Shown here piece by piece: positions 35,798 through 44,345 of a stretch of 64,000 nucleotides of DNA; the first letter of the stretch is position 1; each line of letters begins with the position of its first letter. Under the pieces are notes generated by a model. It was not told the DNA's origin and made no database searches. It was given only the letters and a program-made list of their open reading frames with translations. The stretch lies in contig NZ_JAGGKI010000008.1 of the NCBI RefSeq assembly GCF_017873605.1, forward strand, positions 186,001 through 250,000, read 5' to 3'. The position numbers were made by a program, and so were the translations under genes. The stretch comes from Paenibacillus lactis (GTDB lineage Bacteria > Bacillota > Bacilli > Paenibacillales > Paenibacillaceae).

Positions 35798-35983
35798 ACT
35801 ATGCGCATTTCGCAGCAGGAAGAAGGAATTTGGTCAGCGTTAACGTTGAAAATCCGAGCAAGCTAGTAAGCGTAGCTTTCAGATCGGCGAATTGGCGTCA
35901 AGGGGATTTAGGAGGCTTTCCGCGAGTGTCATCCATAGTTCATCTGTGGTCTTCCAGCGCTTGTCTAATCCTGGCGCACCTTG

Positions 35984-36012
35984 TTGAAGATAGGGGGGAA
36001 TTGGGGTAAGAT
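35984..36012 (+). promoter_or_regulatory. Probable promoter of murI
   Basis: TTGAAG at 35984-35989, 17-bp spacer, TAAGAT at 36007-36012; about 75 bp before the start codon. Confidence 0.5.
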
Positions 36013-36088
36013 TTAGGTACATTTCGAACCGAAATGACATATGGTATCACGTAAACCATGAATATGATGAGAAGGAAGCGGTGGGTTC

Positions 36089-36895
36089 GTGCAGCAAGCA
36101 ATCGCAATACTAGACTCAGGTGTGGGTGGGCTGACCGTCGCTAAGGAAGTGATGAGACAGCTCCCGAGAGAGAAGATTATTTATTTCGGAGATACTGCCC
36201 GCGCACCCTACGGACCCCGTACACCGGAAGAAGTCCGTTTATTTACGGAACAGATTGTAGATTATCTAATCCAATATGATCCCAAAATGATTGTCATCGC
36301 CTGCAATACGGCTACGGCGGCGGCGCTCGATTATATTTCATCCAAGGTGCCGGTGCCTGTCATCGGTGTCATTCATCCGGGCGCGCGAGCCGCGATCAGT
36401 GCAACGAAAACCGGCCGTGTCGGTGTGATCGGCACCGTCGGGACGATCGGAAGCGGAGCATATACGGCGGCTCTGAAGCAGCTGTCCCCCTATGTGGAGG
36501 TTGAGAGCCGGGCTTGCCCGGATCTCGTTCCGCTGGTGGAACACGGATTATTCCGATCCAAAGATTCGCTGCAGGTTGTCGAAGAATCACTGAATGGAAT
36601 GAAAGACTCATCCATTGATTGTCTGATCCTTGGCTGTACGCATTATCCATTCCTGATGGATCCCATCCAGACCGTTATGGGGCAGGATGTGAAGCTAATC
36701 AGTTCGGCTGACGAGACGGCGCGCGAGGTCAGCACGATTCTGTACGACAAGGGACAGCTCGCCAGCAATGACGAGAGTCCGGTCCATCAGTTTTTTTGCA
36801 CCGGAGATCCGGTGATCTTCCAGAGCATCGCTAAGGAATGGCTGGGGGATCATATTAAGCGGACGCCGGTGGTATGGCAGATTACGAAGCTATAA
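36089..36895 (+). CDS. murI: Glutamate racemase
   Basis: 268 residues, cofactor-independent racemase making D-glutamate for peptidoglycan. Motifs: DSGVGGLTVAKEV at the N-terminus, GDTARAPYGPR, the first catalytic cysteine at about residue 72 in ACNTATAAA, and the second at about 183 in GCTHYPF. The start codon is GTG with a weak AAGGAAG upstream; the position matches other racemases. It is a single-gene unit with a strong terminator 38 bp after the stop. Confidence 0.95.
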   Translation: MQQAIAILDSGVGGLTVAKEVMRQLPREKIIYFGDTARAPYGPRTPEEVRLFTEQIVDYLIQYDPKMIVIACNTATAAALDYISSKVPVPVIGVIHPGARAAISATKTGRVGVIGTVGTIGSGAYTAALKQLSPYVEVESRACPDLVPLVEHGLFRSKDSLQVVEESLNGMKDSSIDCLILGCTHYPFLMDPIQTVMGQDVKLISSADETAREVSTILYDKGQLASNDESPVHQFFCTGDPVIFQSIAKEWLGDHIKRTPVVWQITKL

Positions 36896-36932
36896 TTCAC
36901 GAATCATCATCGAGCGAAAAGGACGAAAGGAG

Positions 36933-36969
36933 CGGGCCGGCAGGGAAGAAATCCCTGCCGGCCCGTTTT
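36933..36969 (+). terminator. Terminator of murI
   Basis: CGGGCCGGCAGGGA and TCCCTGCCGGCCCG form a perfect 14-bp stem around a 5-base loop, followed by TTTT. Confidence 0.93.
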
Positions 36970-37141
36970 GTGACCTGCCCCTAACGGTGTATGGGATAGG
37001 GATCGCGTATGGTTAACGAGTCCGGCGGATCAAGCGTCCGTATCATCCGCCGGTTCAAAGGCACATGATGGACAAACCGCAAATCATATATATGGAGTGG
37101 ACGATAATCGAAGCGGCTCTGGCCGCGGAAAGGAATCCACT

Positions 37142-38344
37142 ATGCAGCAGTATGTCGTTCAGAAAGGCGATACTTTAAGACGCGTCGCGGCACGCAACGG
37201 CCTGGCGCTGGAACAGCTGTTAACGGCGAATCCATGGGCGGCCCAGCAGCCTTATTTGAAAAAGGGGCAATTGTTGTATCTCCCTTCCTCATTGCGCCGG
37301 AGGTACATCATTCAAGAGGGGGACACGCTGGAGCGCATCGGCGCTGCCTTCCGGTTATCCGTAGGCGCTTTGATCGACCTGAATCCCGGGTTAACGGATC
37401 ACAGCCTGCCTCCTGGCAAGACAATGGTTCTGCCGGCTCCGTCATCCGGGCATCTGATCAGGCTGGCGGGCGAGTACGGCCCGAATGAGCTTGAGCGCGA
37501 TATTCAAGAAATGCGCATAAGGTACCCGGCCCTAAAGTGGACGGTGATCGGCACAAGCGTTCTCGGCAAACCGATCCATGCCGCTTCCATCGGCGTCGGC
37601 CCGAAGGCGCTTCATATGAATGCGGCCCTGCATGCCAATGAATGGATTACCGCCCCGTGCCTGTTGCGGTTTGCAGAGGATTACGCCAAGGCGCTGTCCG
37701 GAAGCACGCGCATTTATGGAGGGGACCCGGAAGCATGGTATACGGAATATACGCTATGGATCGTGCCCATGGCGAATCCGGACGGCGTGGAGCTGGTGCA
37801 GGAGGGGGTAACCCCGGACCATCCTTATTACGACCGGCTGCTTGATTGGAATTATGGACGTGAGGATTTTCGCCGCTGGAAGGCCAACATCCGCGGAGTC
37901 GACCTCGGCGATCAGTTTCCCGCGCACTGGGAAGAAGAGGTGGAGCGCAGAGGGAAAACGGGGCCATGCCCGCAGGATTATGCCGGGACCGCTCCGCTGT
38001 GTGAGCCGGAGGCTAGAGCCTTATACGAGCATACCCTGGACATATCCCCTGTAAGGGCGGTTTCCCTGCACAGCCAGGGGAAGGAGATCTATTGGAATTA
38101 CAGGGATTATGAGCCGCCTGAGACCGAAGACTGGGCAAGGATTTTGGGCAAGGCAGCGGGCTACCGCCCGGTCAAGCTGCAGGGCAGCGATGCCGGGTAT
38201 AAAGATTGGTTCATTCAGCATTACCGGAGACCCGGCTTTACCGTTGAGATCGGTTTTGGCGTAAATCCGCTCCCGCTGGAGGATTTTGAAGATTTATGCG
38301 TTGAGGCAGGCTCCATTGCCGCCGCGTTCATGTCACTGAAATAA
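37142..38344 (+). CDS. LysM plus M14 peptidoglycan endopeptidase (gamma-D-glutamyl-diamino acid type)
   Basis: 400 residues. Two LysM domains come first (about 2-46, YVVQKGDTLRRVAARNGL, and 50-97, YIIQEGDTLERIGAAF), then an M14 carboxypeptidase domain. Zinc ligands are HANEW (His and Glu) and SLHSQG (His), and the catalytic Glu is in FTVEIGFG. The layout matches endopeptidase I of Bacillus spores, which cuts gamma-D-Glu-diaminopimelate bonds in the wall. There is no signal peptide, as in that enzyme. ATG at 37142 has AAAGGA 7 bases upstream; a GTG at 37097 is an inferior start. Confidence 0.88.
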   Translation: MQQYVVQKGDTLRRVAARNGLALEQLLTANPWAAQQPYLKKGQLLYLPSSLRRRYIIQEGDTLERIGAAFRLSVGALIDLNPGLTDHSLPPGKTMVLPAPSSGHLIRLAGEYGPNELERDIQEMRIRYPALKWTVIGTSVLGKPIHAASIGVGPKALHMNAALHANEWITAPCLLRFAEDYAKALSGSTRIYGGDPEAWYTEYTLWIVPMANPDGVELVQEGVTPDHPYYDRLLDWNYGREDFRRWKANIRGVDLGDQFPAHWEEEVERRGKTGPCPQDYAGTAPLCEPEARALYEHTLDISPVRAVSLHSQGKEIYWNYRDYEPPETEDWARILGKAAGYRPVKLQGSDAGYKDWFIQHYRRPGFTVEIGFGVNPLPLEDFEDLCVEAGSIAAAFMSLK

Positions 38345-38394
38345 CGTTGGGATTTGAAACGGAAGCGATGCCGAGCTCGTATATCCTTTAGGAG

Positions 38395-38434
38395 CAGCCG
38401 CTGCATGGAATCTCCTGCAGCGGTCTTGTTATTT
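38395..38434 (+). terminator. Terminator of the LysM-M14 gene
   Basis: CCGCTGCA (38398-38405) pairs with TGCAGCGG (38416-38423), with an inner GGA/TCC helix, followed by TCTTGTTATTTTT. Confidence 0.8.
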
Positions 38435-38580
38435 TTCGCCACGGCTTATGGCTTAAGACCCGGCCAAACGGAAGGCTGAGGAACATTGTATAGAATAAAC
38501 CGTCTTATAGACCGGAAGGCTGTAATTTGAAGATTGGGTAATGATAATCATAACTGCGGCTCGAATGGAGGGATAGCATC

Positions 38581-38850
38581 ATGAAATGGAGAAGATTATG
38601 GTCGCTGCGGCGCTGGTCGCATGTATTTCAGCGTATTTTCGGTTATATCGCCTCCTCCGAGGTTTCACTGCCGGACAAGCTCTTGTTTCTGGTTCCGGTC
38701 ATACTCTACTGGGTGCTCCCGGATCTGATGCCTCTGCTGCCGATCGACGATATCGGCTTTACGATGCTGCTGATGAACTGGTTCGTTTCGCGCGTCGAAC
38801 GAAAGTATCCCCAATTGCTGCAGGACAAGCAGCGGCGAACGGTGAAATAA
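38581..38850 (+). CDS. Small membrane protein, DUF1232-like
   Basis: 89 residues with a basic N-terminus and one or two hydrophobic segments. DKLLFLVPVILYWVLPDLMPLLPIDDIG resembles the DUF1232/YkvA core (hydrophobic helix, then P-D and I-D-D). GGAGGGATAG precedes the ATG. Single gene; function unknown. Confidence 0.7.
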   Translation: MKWRRLWSLRRWSHVFQRIFGYIASSEVSLPDKLLFLVPVILYWVLPDLMPLLPIDDIGFTMLLMNWFVSRVERKYPQLLQDKQRRTVK

Positions 38851-38998
38851 GGCTGCTTAAGCTTTGCATATCCAGAGGAAATGGCCTGGTCCTACCGTAC
38901 GGGAGGGAATTGCCTCATTACCCTGCTCTTGCGCATATTCCTCACTATGGTCTACAATAAACTATTGAATGCATCATCTTAGAGGAGATGAACGAATA

Positions 38999-39301
38999 GT
39001 GAAATGTAAAATCACCCGCAATGCGGCCAAGGTTATAAAGCGTGAAATGGCGAAGGAAGAGAATGCAGGAAAGCTGCTTCGGGTTATCGTGACCCATGCG
39101 CACGGCGATCATGCCCACTACGGGCTTGATTTCGATACGCCGAAGGAGAACGACGAAGTGGTTGCGACCGATAAAGAGATTGATGTGATTCTGGAAAAGG
39201 GGCAGCCGTTCCTTGATGGCGTCAAGATTGATTATCTCTACTTTCCACAGGAAGGCTTCGAAATCACGAATCCGTCCAAAGGCAATCACGGCGACCACTA
39301 G
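38999..39301 (+). CDS. HesB/IscA-fold protein lacking the Fe-S cysteines
   Basis: 100 residues that align along their length with A-type Fe-S carriers: KITRNAAKVIK, LRVIVTHAHGDHAHYGLDFD and FEITNPSKGNHGDH. The three cysteines of the family are missing: the first falls in HAHGDHAH, and the C-terminal C-G-C is replaced by H-G-D. The only cysteine is near the N-terminus. His/Asp-rich replacements could bind another metal; this is inference. GTG at 38999 follows AGAGGAG with a rather long 11-base spacing, so the start is not certain (ATG at 38969 is the alternative). The DUF1450 gene follows after 27 bp. Confidence 0.75.
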   Translation: MKCKITRNAAKVIKREMAKEENAGKLLRVIVTHAHGDHAHYGLDFDTPKENDEVVATDKEIDVILEKGQPFLDGVKIDYLYFPQEGFEITNPSKGNHGDH

Positions 39302-39328
39302 GTTGCTGCAGTAAAGAAGGTATGAAAC

Positions 39329-39550
39329 ATGGCAAATGATATAAGAGTCTGCGAGAAATGCAAGCATACGAGACTGAAGACCCTTATCCCGAAAATCAAG
39401 AAAATGGCGCCTGACGCCGAGATCAAAATTGGATGCAAATCTTACTGCGGACCGTGCGGCAAACGTGCATTCATTTATATCAACGGCCGATATGTCAGCG
39501 CGCCGACGGAGGATGAAGTGCTCGCCAAGGCGCAGCCGTTCATCAAGTAG
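39329..39550 (+). CDS. DUF1450 (YuzB-like) small cysteine protein
   Basis: 73 residues with the paired cysteines of the family: VCEKCKHTR near the N-terminus and GCKSYCGPCGKRAFIYINGRYV in the middle, giving a thioredoxin-like fold of unknown role, possibly metal or Fe-S related. AAGAAGG precedes the ATG. It is 27 bp downstream of the HesB-fold gene; such neighbours suggest a shared metal-linked role, but the evidence is only positional. Confidence 0.85.
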   Translation: MANDIRVCEKCKHTRLKTLIPKIKKMAPDAEIKIGCKSYCGPCGKRAFIYINGRYVSAPTEDEVLAKAQPFIK

Positions 39551-39675
39551 ATTCCAGGCGAGCATAATTTGACGGCTTCACCCTGATAATTCCCTTATGA
39601 AGGGTATAGTTCCTGCCTTGTCCATCCATGCTAAGAAGGCAACAGGAACCTGAACTTCAGAAGGGAGCAACCAAC

Positions 39676-39942
39676 ATGAACAGCCACGATTCCAGTCTTC
39701 ATTCCAACAATCCCAGCAATAGCGCTCTGGATTCCGTAGAAAAGCTGCACCGTGCCGTATCCTCGGCAATGTCGCATCCTACGGAGCAGCTGATCCGGCA
39801 GGCTGAGAATTCCCTCTCCCACACGGAGCGGGCGGTTTCTCAGGTGATGGAGCAGGGAAGTCCGAACGCCGTAGAATTGGCGGAAGAGCTGTTAGGCGAG
39901 GAGAAGGAACGTCTGTCCAAGCTTCGTTCAAGCAAGAAATAG
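39676..39942 (+). CDS. Small helical protein of unknown function
   Basis: 88 residues, soluble, predicted mostly helical in the second half (TEQLIRQAENSLSHTERAVSQVMEQG, then a charged LAEELLGEEKERLSKL). AGAAGGGAG lies about 8 bases before the ATG at 39676; the frame is open further upstream without a site. It resembles small Bacillus proteins of the DUF2564 kind, but the match is not firm. A terminator follows directly. Confidence 0.65.
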   Translation: MNSHDSSLHSNNPSNSALDSVEKLHRAVSSAMSHPTEQLIRQAENSLSHTERAVSQVMEQGSPNAVELAEELLGEEKERLSKLRSSKK

Positions 39943-39957
39943 GTATGAATCCTGTGC

Positions 39958-40000
39958 AAGCCCGCTATTCGAGCATTAAAGCTCTATAGCGGGCTTTTTT
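39958..40000 (+). terminator. Terminator after the small helical protein
   Basis: AAGCCCGCTAT pairs with ATAGCGGGCTT, with an inner GAGC/GCTC helix, followed by T6. Confidence 0.93.
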
Positions 40001-40074
40001 GTAGTGTGCGGCCCAATCATCCGGCCCGTTTAGCGATGCGTACCCGATCGGCCGACATCCAGGTCATTTTCCAC

Positions 40075-40125
40075 AAAATAAAGCCCCTGTATCCACTTGG
40101 CTGCCCAAATGGACGAACAGGAGCT
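40075..40125 (-). terminator. Terminator of the LTA-synthase-like gene
   Basis: On the minus strand AGCTCCTGT and TCCA pair with TGGA and ACAGGGGCT (one mismatch), followed by TTTATTTT, starting 6 bases after the stop codon. Confidence 0.7.
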
Positions 40126-40130
40126 ATTGA

Positions 40131-42122
40131 TCAAGGTTTTGAGATTGCAGAAGAACTCGAAGCTTTAAATTGACGGAGCAAATCATACATGATCACCTGA
40201 TCCGACACCTGCAGCATTTCCTGCGTTTCCTCATATCCCTGGCTGCAGGCCTGAATATCGGTCGGCTGACGGCTAGCCAGATCATAGCAGGTGCCGCCCT
40301 GAAGTCCGGCGGCCTCGGATGGCAGATAGAACACCTTCCCGTCGGAAAATGCCCCGGTACGCAGCGGAATCAGCCGCTCTTCGTCTCCGAATAGATGCCC
40401 GCCGATCCAATAAGGGTCTGCCGCTATCCCAAGCAGGTGGAGAATCGAAGGCGCCACATTCATCATGCCGGAGGGTTCCGGATACACGCCCGCACTGCCG
40501 CCGTCCGGCAAATGAATGAGGAGCGGTACTTGATTCATGATCTGCTCCATATCGAGCGGACTTAGCTCGCGTCCCAAAAATTTCTCGTAGTCCTCTTTTT
40601 CCTTAATGGAGTTGTCATGGTCCCCATAGATTAACAGGATGGTGTTATCCCACAGCCCCTGCTCCTTCATCTGCTCGACGAGCTCGCCGAACGCAGCGTC
40701 AACGTAATGAACCGACTGAAGATAATCCCCCAGCATCGATCCCTCGAGTCCGCCGATGTCCAGCTTGCGTTCCGCTTCGGGGAGATGATACGGATGATGG
40801 CTTGACAGGGTGATAAGAAACGAATAGAACGGCTGCTTGATATTCTTCATATAATCGAGCGACTGGTCGAATAAGGCTTTATCGCTCAGGGACCAGCCCA
40901 GCACATCGTTCATCACGAAATCTTTCTTGCTGTAAAAATGGTCGTATTTCATCTCGCGGTACATCGTCGTCCGGTTCCAGAAGCTTGCATCATAGGAGTG
41001 AAAGACGTTGGCGGAATAGCCCTGGTCCTTCAATATTTCCGGAAGGGTATCGAAATCACGGTCCGCGTAGCGGGTAAATACGGAGCCCGTCGGCAGCGGC
41101 AGCAGCGAGCTGTGCGTGACGAAGTCGGCGTCGGAGGTCCGTCCCTGTCCGGTCTGATGATAAAAATTGCTGAAATATAAACTCTCCTTCATCAGTTTAT
41201 TGAGATTCGGCGTAATTTCCTGACCGTTCACGGATTGTCCGATCACGAAGTTCATCAAGGCCTCCTTTTGAACCATGATGACATTGCTGTCTTTATACTT
41301 CCCGAACAACCCGCCTGCATTCGGCTGGGTGGACCTCCTGGCCTCAAACCATTCCCGAATCCGCTCGATCTCCGTCCCGGCGAGCTTCGGCTGGCTGATG
41401 ACATGATCCCGGCTGTAGCGATACAGATCATAGCCATGAAAGCCGATCAATCCGGTAACGTTATACAGCGTAATATTCCACCAGTTGCCTTCGAACAGGC
41501 CGACCGCCCACGTATCCGACGCCCGTTTAATGGGAACCAAGGTCATGCCAAGACCCAGGATCAGAGCGAGTGACCCGGATACGAGACGAAGGATAAGCCT
41601 TCTTCTTCGCTCCTGCCGAAGCTCCCCTGCAAACGATAGTCCGCGTGCCGCCCCGGATCCTTTTTTACGCAGCAGCATGATGACAGTGAACGGGATCATG
41701 ACCAGCCAATCGATAACAAAGAACAGATCTCCCGCGTCTGTCAGGGACCGGATGCTGTCGCCCAGCGAGCTGACCTGACCGGCTTGAAGCAGCACCGGCA
41801 CCGTTATGAAATCGTCGAAATAGCGGTAGTATACGAGGTCTGCATAGAGGATGCCGGTCCACAGCATGTTTAACAGCGTCAAGGAGACGAGCCTTGCCTT
41901 AGGGGGAAGCCACAGGGTCCAGAACGAGACGAGAAGCAGCGAGCCGACCGCAATGACATAGTCCGCCTGATCGAGCTTGATCTGGGTCAGCCGGAGCCTG
42001 TCGTCGAACAGAACCAGCTTGTACATCATGAGTATGAGAAAGATCCAAAATGCCGTGAATCTGTAGTGTAAAATACGGGCGACCCGACTTCGCAGGCCAC
42101 GCCTGGCGTGAAATGATAGCAA
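40131..42122 (-). CDS. Lipoteichoic acid synthase-like phosphoglycerol transferase
   Basis: About 663 residues. Five N-terminal membrane helices (about 20-220) are followed by an extracellular sulfatase-type domain (about 270-610). The nucleophile motif GQGRTSDADFVTHSSLLP matches LtaS (catalytic Thr), and IYGDHDNSIKEKEDYEKF holds the metal-binding Asp-His pair. It moves glycerol phosphate from phosphatidylglycerol to a glycolipid or growing chain outside the membrane. TTG at 42122 has AAGGAGGG 9 bases upstream; ATG at 42146 is in frame but without a site and includes that site in the coding part. Primase or spore-specific paralogues cannot be told apart from the main synthase. Confidence 0.87.
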   Translation of the reverse strand: MLSFHARRGLRSRVARILHYRFTAFWIFLILMMYKLVLFDDRLRLTQIKLDQADYVIAVGSLLLVSFWTLWLPPKARLVSLTLLNMLWTGILYADLVYYRYFDDFITVPVLLQAGQVSSLGDSIRSLTDAGDLFFVIDWLVMIPFTVIMLLRKKGSGAARGLSFAGELRQERRRRLILRLVSGSLALILGLGMTLVPIKRASDTWAVGLFEGNWWNITLYNVTGLIGFHGYDLYRYSRDHVISQPKLAGTEIERIREWFEARRSTQPNAGGLFGKYKDSNVIMVQKEALMNFVIGQSVNGQEITPNLNKLMKESLYFSNFYHQTGQGRTSDADFVTHSSLLPLPTGSVFTRYADRDFDTLPEILKDQGYSANVFHSYDASFWNRTTMYREMKYDHFYSKKDFVMNDVLGWSLSDKALFDQSLDYMKNIKQPFYSFLITLSSHHPYHLPEAERKLDIGGLEGSMLGDYLQSVHYVDAAFGELVEQMKEQGLWDNTILLIYGDHDNSIKEKEDYEKFLGRELSPLDMEQIMNQVPLLIHLPDGGSAGVYPEPSGMMNVAPSILHLLGIAADPYWIGGHLFGDEERLIPLRTGAFSDGKVFYLPSEAAGLQGGTCYDLASRQPTDIQACSQGYEETQEMLQVSDQVIMYDLLRQFKASSSSAISKP

Positions 42123-42251
42123 TGTTAGATTCCCTCCTTCTAGCATCGGGAGTTCCCCGATTCGAGCCGGTGTTATCGATGATTACATTTATAACATAAA
42201 TGAGGCGCAAACTCATATGTCCCCCAAGAGGATGCAAGCTCTCGAAAGAGC

Positions 42252-42274
42252 AAAAAGCCGCCCTGCAGGCGGCT
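42252..42274 (-). terminator. Terminator of the rRNA methyltransferase gene
   Basis: AGCCGCC-N5-GGCGGCT, a 7-bp GC-rich stem followed on the minus strand by TTTTTGC, 40 bp after the stop codon. Confidence 0.8.
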
Positions 42275-42312
42275 CTGGCGTGATAGGCGTGATATAAAGC
42301 CTTGCTCCAGCT

Positions 42313-43467
42313 TTACGATTGTTCAGGCGCAGGTTTACGCGGAGGTAACGGGCCTAAGTACTGATAGTACTGGCATTCGATCCGGCCGTTATACAGCTTG
42401 CGCCGCTTGTCCGCCTTGCGGCCGAAATAATGCTCGAACTGCTTGGTCGGGCTGAGCGCGAAGAAGGACCATGTCGGCAGCGCCCCGGTCATCGTGCCCA
42501 ATTGGCGGATCAGCCGCTCTACCTCCGGCTTATCGCTCAAGCGCTCGCCATACGGAGGGTTCGTGATGATGCAGCCGAATTCTCCTTCAGGCAGCGCTTT
42601 GGCGGCAGGGAGAATCTTAAAGTCGATCTCGCCGGCAAGTCCGGCGCTTTTGGCTGCCGCCTTGGCCACTTCGATCGCCTTCGGATCGATATCGCTTCCC
42701 GCGATGTGAAGCGGGATGTCGTCGGTTACGGCATCGAACGCTTCTTCTCGCGCCTCCTCCCACAGCTTATCCCCGATGATACCCCAGTGCTCGGAAGGGA
42801 ACGAGCGGCGCAGACCCGGCGCGATATTCCAAGCTTGCATAGCGGCTTCAATCAATATGGTACCGGAGCCGCAGCACGGATCATACAGCGGACGGTGGGG
42901 ACCCCAGCGGCTGATCTGCAGGAGGGCGGACGCCATCGTTTCCTTCAGGGGCGCCTCGGTCACGAGCTTGCGGTATCCGCGTTTATGCAGAGCCGGTCCC
43001 GTCGTATCGAGCGTTAATAAAGCGCGGTCTTTCAGCAGCGACACTTCGATGACGTACCGGGGACCGTCTTCGGGAAACCACTCGGTACGATGCGACAGCT
43101 TTAGCTTCTCCACGATCGCCTTCTTGACGATCCCTTGGCAGGCGGGAACGCTGCTCAGCTGGGATTTATGGGAGCGTCCTTCGACCGGGAATTCCCCGCG
43201 CGCGGGAATCCACTGCTCCCAAGGGAGCGCTTTGGTTCCCTCAAAGAGCTCGTCAAAGGTCATCGCTTTGAACTCGCCCATTTTCACCAAAATGCGGTCG
43301 GATGTCCGAAGCCACAGATTGCAGCGGCAAATATCGATCAGGTCGCCGGAGAAGGTCACTCTTCCGTTCTCTACTTCCATATCGGTATATCCGAGCTCCT
43401 TCAGTTCCCGGGCGACAATAGCTTCAAGGCCCATAGGGGCGGTTGCGATCAATTGTAATCGAGGCAT
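42313..43467 (-). CDS. THUMP-domain 23S rRNA (guanine-N2) methyltransferase, YpsC/RlmL type
   Basis: 384 residues from ATG at 43467. The N-terminal THUMP region (about 1-160) begins LQLIATAPMGLEAIVARELKELGY; the SAM domain holds YDPCCGSGTILIEAA (motif I), AGSDIDPKAIEVAK and the catalytic motif TNPPYGERLSD. This set is typical of enzymes that methylate guanine N2 in 23S rRNA. The in-frame ATG at 43485 has no ribosome site; GGAG stands 12 bases before 43467, so the start is not settled. Single gene with its own terminator. Confidence 0.9.
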   Translation of the reverse strand: MPRLQLIATAPMGLEAIVARELKELGYTDMEVENGRVTFSGDLIDICRCNLWLRTSDRILVKMGEFKAMTFDELFEGTKALPWEQWIPARGEFPVEGRSHKSQLSSVPACQGIVKKAIVEKLKLSHRTEWFPEDGPRYVIEVSLLKDRALLTLDTTGPALHKRGYRKLVTEAPLKETMASALLQISRWGPHRPLYDPCCGSGTILIEAAMQAWNIAPGLRRSFPSEHWGIIGDKLWEEAREEAFDAVTDDIPLHIAGSDIDPKAIEVAKAAAKSAGLAGEIDFKILPAAKALPEGEFGCIITNPPYGERLSDKPEVERLIRQLGTMTGALPTWSFFALSPTKQFEHYFGRKADKRRKLYNGRIECQYYQYLGPLPPRKPAPEQS

Positions 43468-43634
43468 TAACGGTGTCAACTCCATTTAACATGTGTACGG
43501 CGCTTCACGCCGCCGGTTCAATCTTTATAGTATAGGCGATTGCATTCGCCAAGACAATTGTCTTATGATAGACCTCGTTAGGTTTAACGGATCATTTTAA
43601 GGCTTAAAGCCTGAAACAAAGGAGGCGGCATCAC

Positions 43635-44267
43635 TTGCTGACGACCCCTGACGATTATGTTAATCAATTATATCCCGAAGATGACGAGCTCAAGCAGGTA
43701 CTGCAAGCCATTAGGGAAAATGGGATGCCCGAAGTATCCGTAGCACCCGCTTACGGCAGGCTGCTGACACTGCTCGTGCAGACTTCAGGCGCGCGCAGCA
43801 TACTGGAGATCGGCGCCCTCGGCGGCTACAGCGGCATCTGCCTCTGCCGGGGTCTTCCGGCTGATGGCAAGCTCACCTCGCTCGAATTGAAGGAGGAGTA
43901 TGCGCAGCTGGCCGGCCGCCATCTGGAGAAGGCGGGCTTTAAGGATCGGGTGGAATACCGGATCGGTCCTGCGGCGGACAGTCTGGCGGAGCTGAAGCGG
44001 GAAGGGAAGACGTTTGATTTTTTCTTCATCGATGCCGATAAAGAGAATTACCCGCTGTACCTGGATTATGCCATCGAGCTGGCGAATCCGGGAGCGCTGA
44101 TCGCAGGAGATAACTGCTTCCTGCGCGGAAGAACGCTGAATTCGGATAAGAACGGTCCATCGGTGCAGGCCGTACGCCGGTTTAATGAACGAATCGCGAC
44201 GGATGACCGGCTTGTGAGCACGCTGCTCCCTGCTTACGACGGGCTGATTCTGGCACGAGTAAAGTGA
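43635..44267 (+). CDS. SAM-dependent O-methyltransferase (YrrM/CCoAMT-like)
   Basis: 210 residues. The SAM motif ILEIGALGGYSGICLCRGL lies near residue 55, followed by TSLELKEEYAQLAGRHLEKAG, and the metal-binding Asp motif FFFIDADKENYPLYLDYAIELANPGALIAGDNC. Bacterial homologues include a tRNA hydroxyuridine methyltransferase (TrmR/YrrM) and catechol-type enzymes; the first is likely for a lone gene but not proven. The start is TTG at 43635 with GGAGG 9 bases upstream. Convergent with the MFS gene, sharing a terminator. Confidence 0.87.
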   Translation: MLTTPDDYVNQLYPEDDELKQVLQAIRENGMPEVSVAPAYGRLLTLLVQTSGARSILEIGALGGYSGICLCRGLPADGKLTSLELKEEYAQLAGRHLEKAGFKDRVEYRIGPAADSLAELKREGKTFDFFFIDADKENYPLYLDYAIELANPGALIAGDNCFLRGRTLNSDKNGPSVQAVRRFNERIATDDRLVSTLLPAYDGLILARVK

Positions 44268-44274
44268 ATGTACC

Positions 44275-44324
44275 CACAAAAAGGGAGATCCCGGACGTAT
44301 GCCGCCGGGATCTCCCTTTTTGTG
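44275..44324. terminator. Bidirectional terminator
   Basis: A perfect 19-bp inverted repeat (arms 44276-44294 and 44305-44323, core AAGGGAGATCCCGG) with A5 at one end and T5 at the other, between the convergent methyltransferase and MFS genes. Confidence 0.95.
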
Positions 44325-44345
44325 TATGGGTTCTTATGTGTGCCG

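Larger units (their letters stand above)
35723..36088. other. Intergenic region before murI
   Basis: 366 bp holding the terminator of the ytxH-like operon (35762-35797) and a probable murI promoter (35984-36012). No ORF with a ribosome site was seen in between. Confidence 0.6.
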
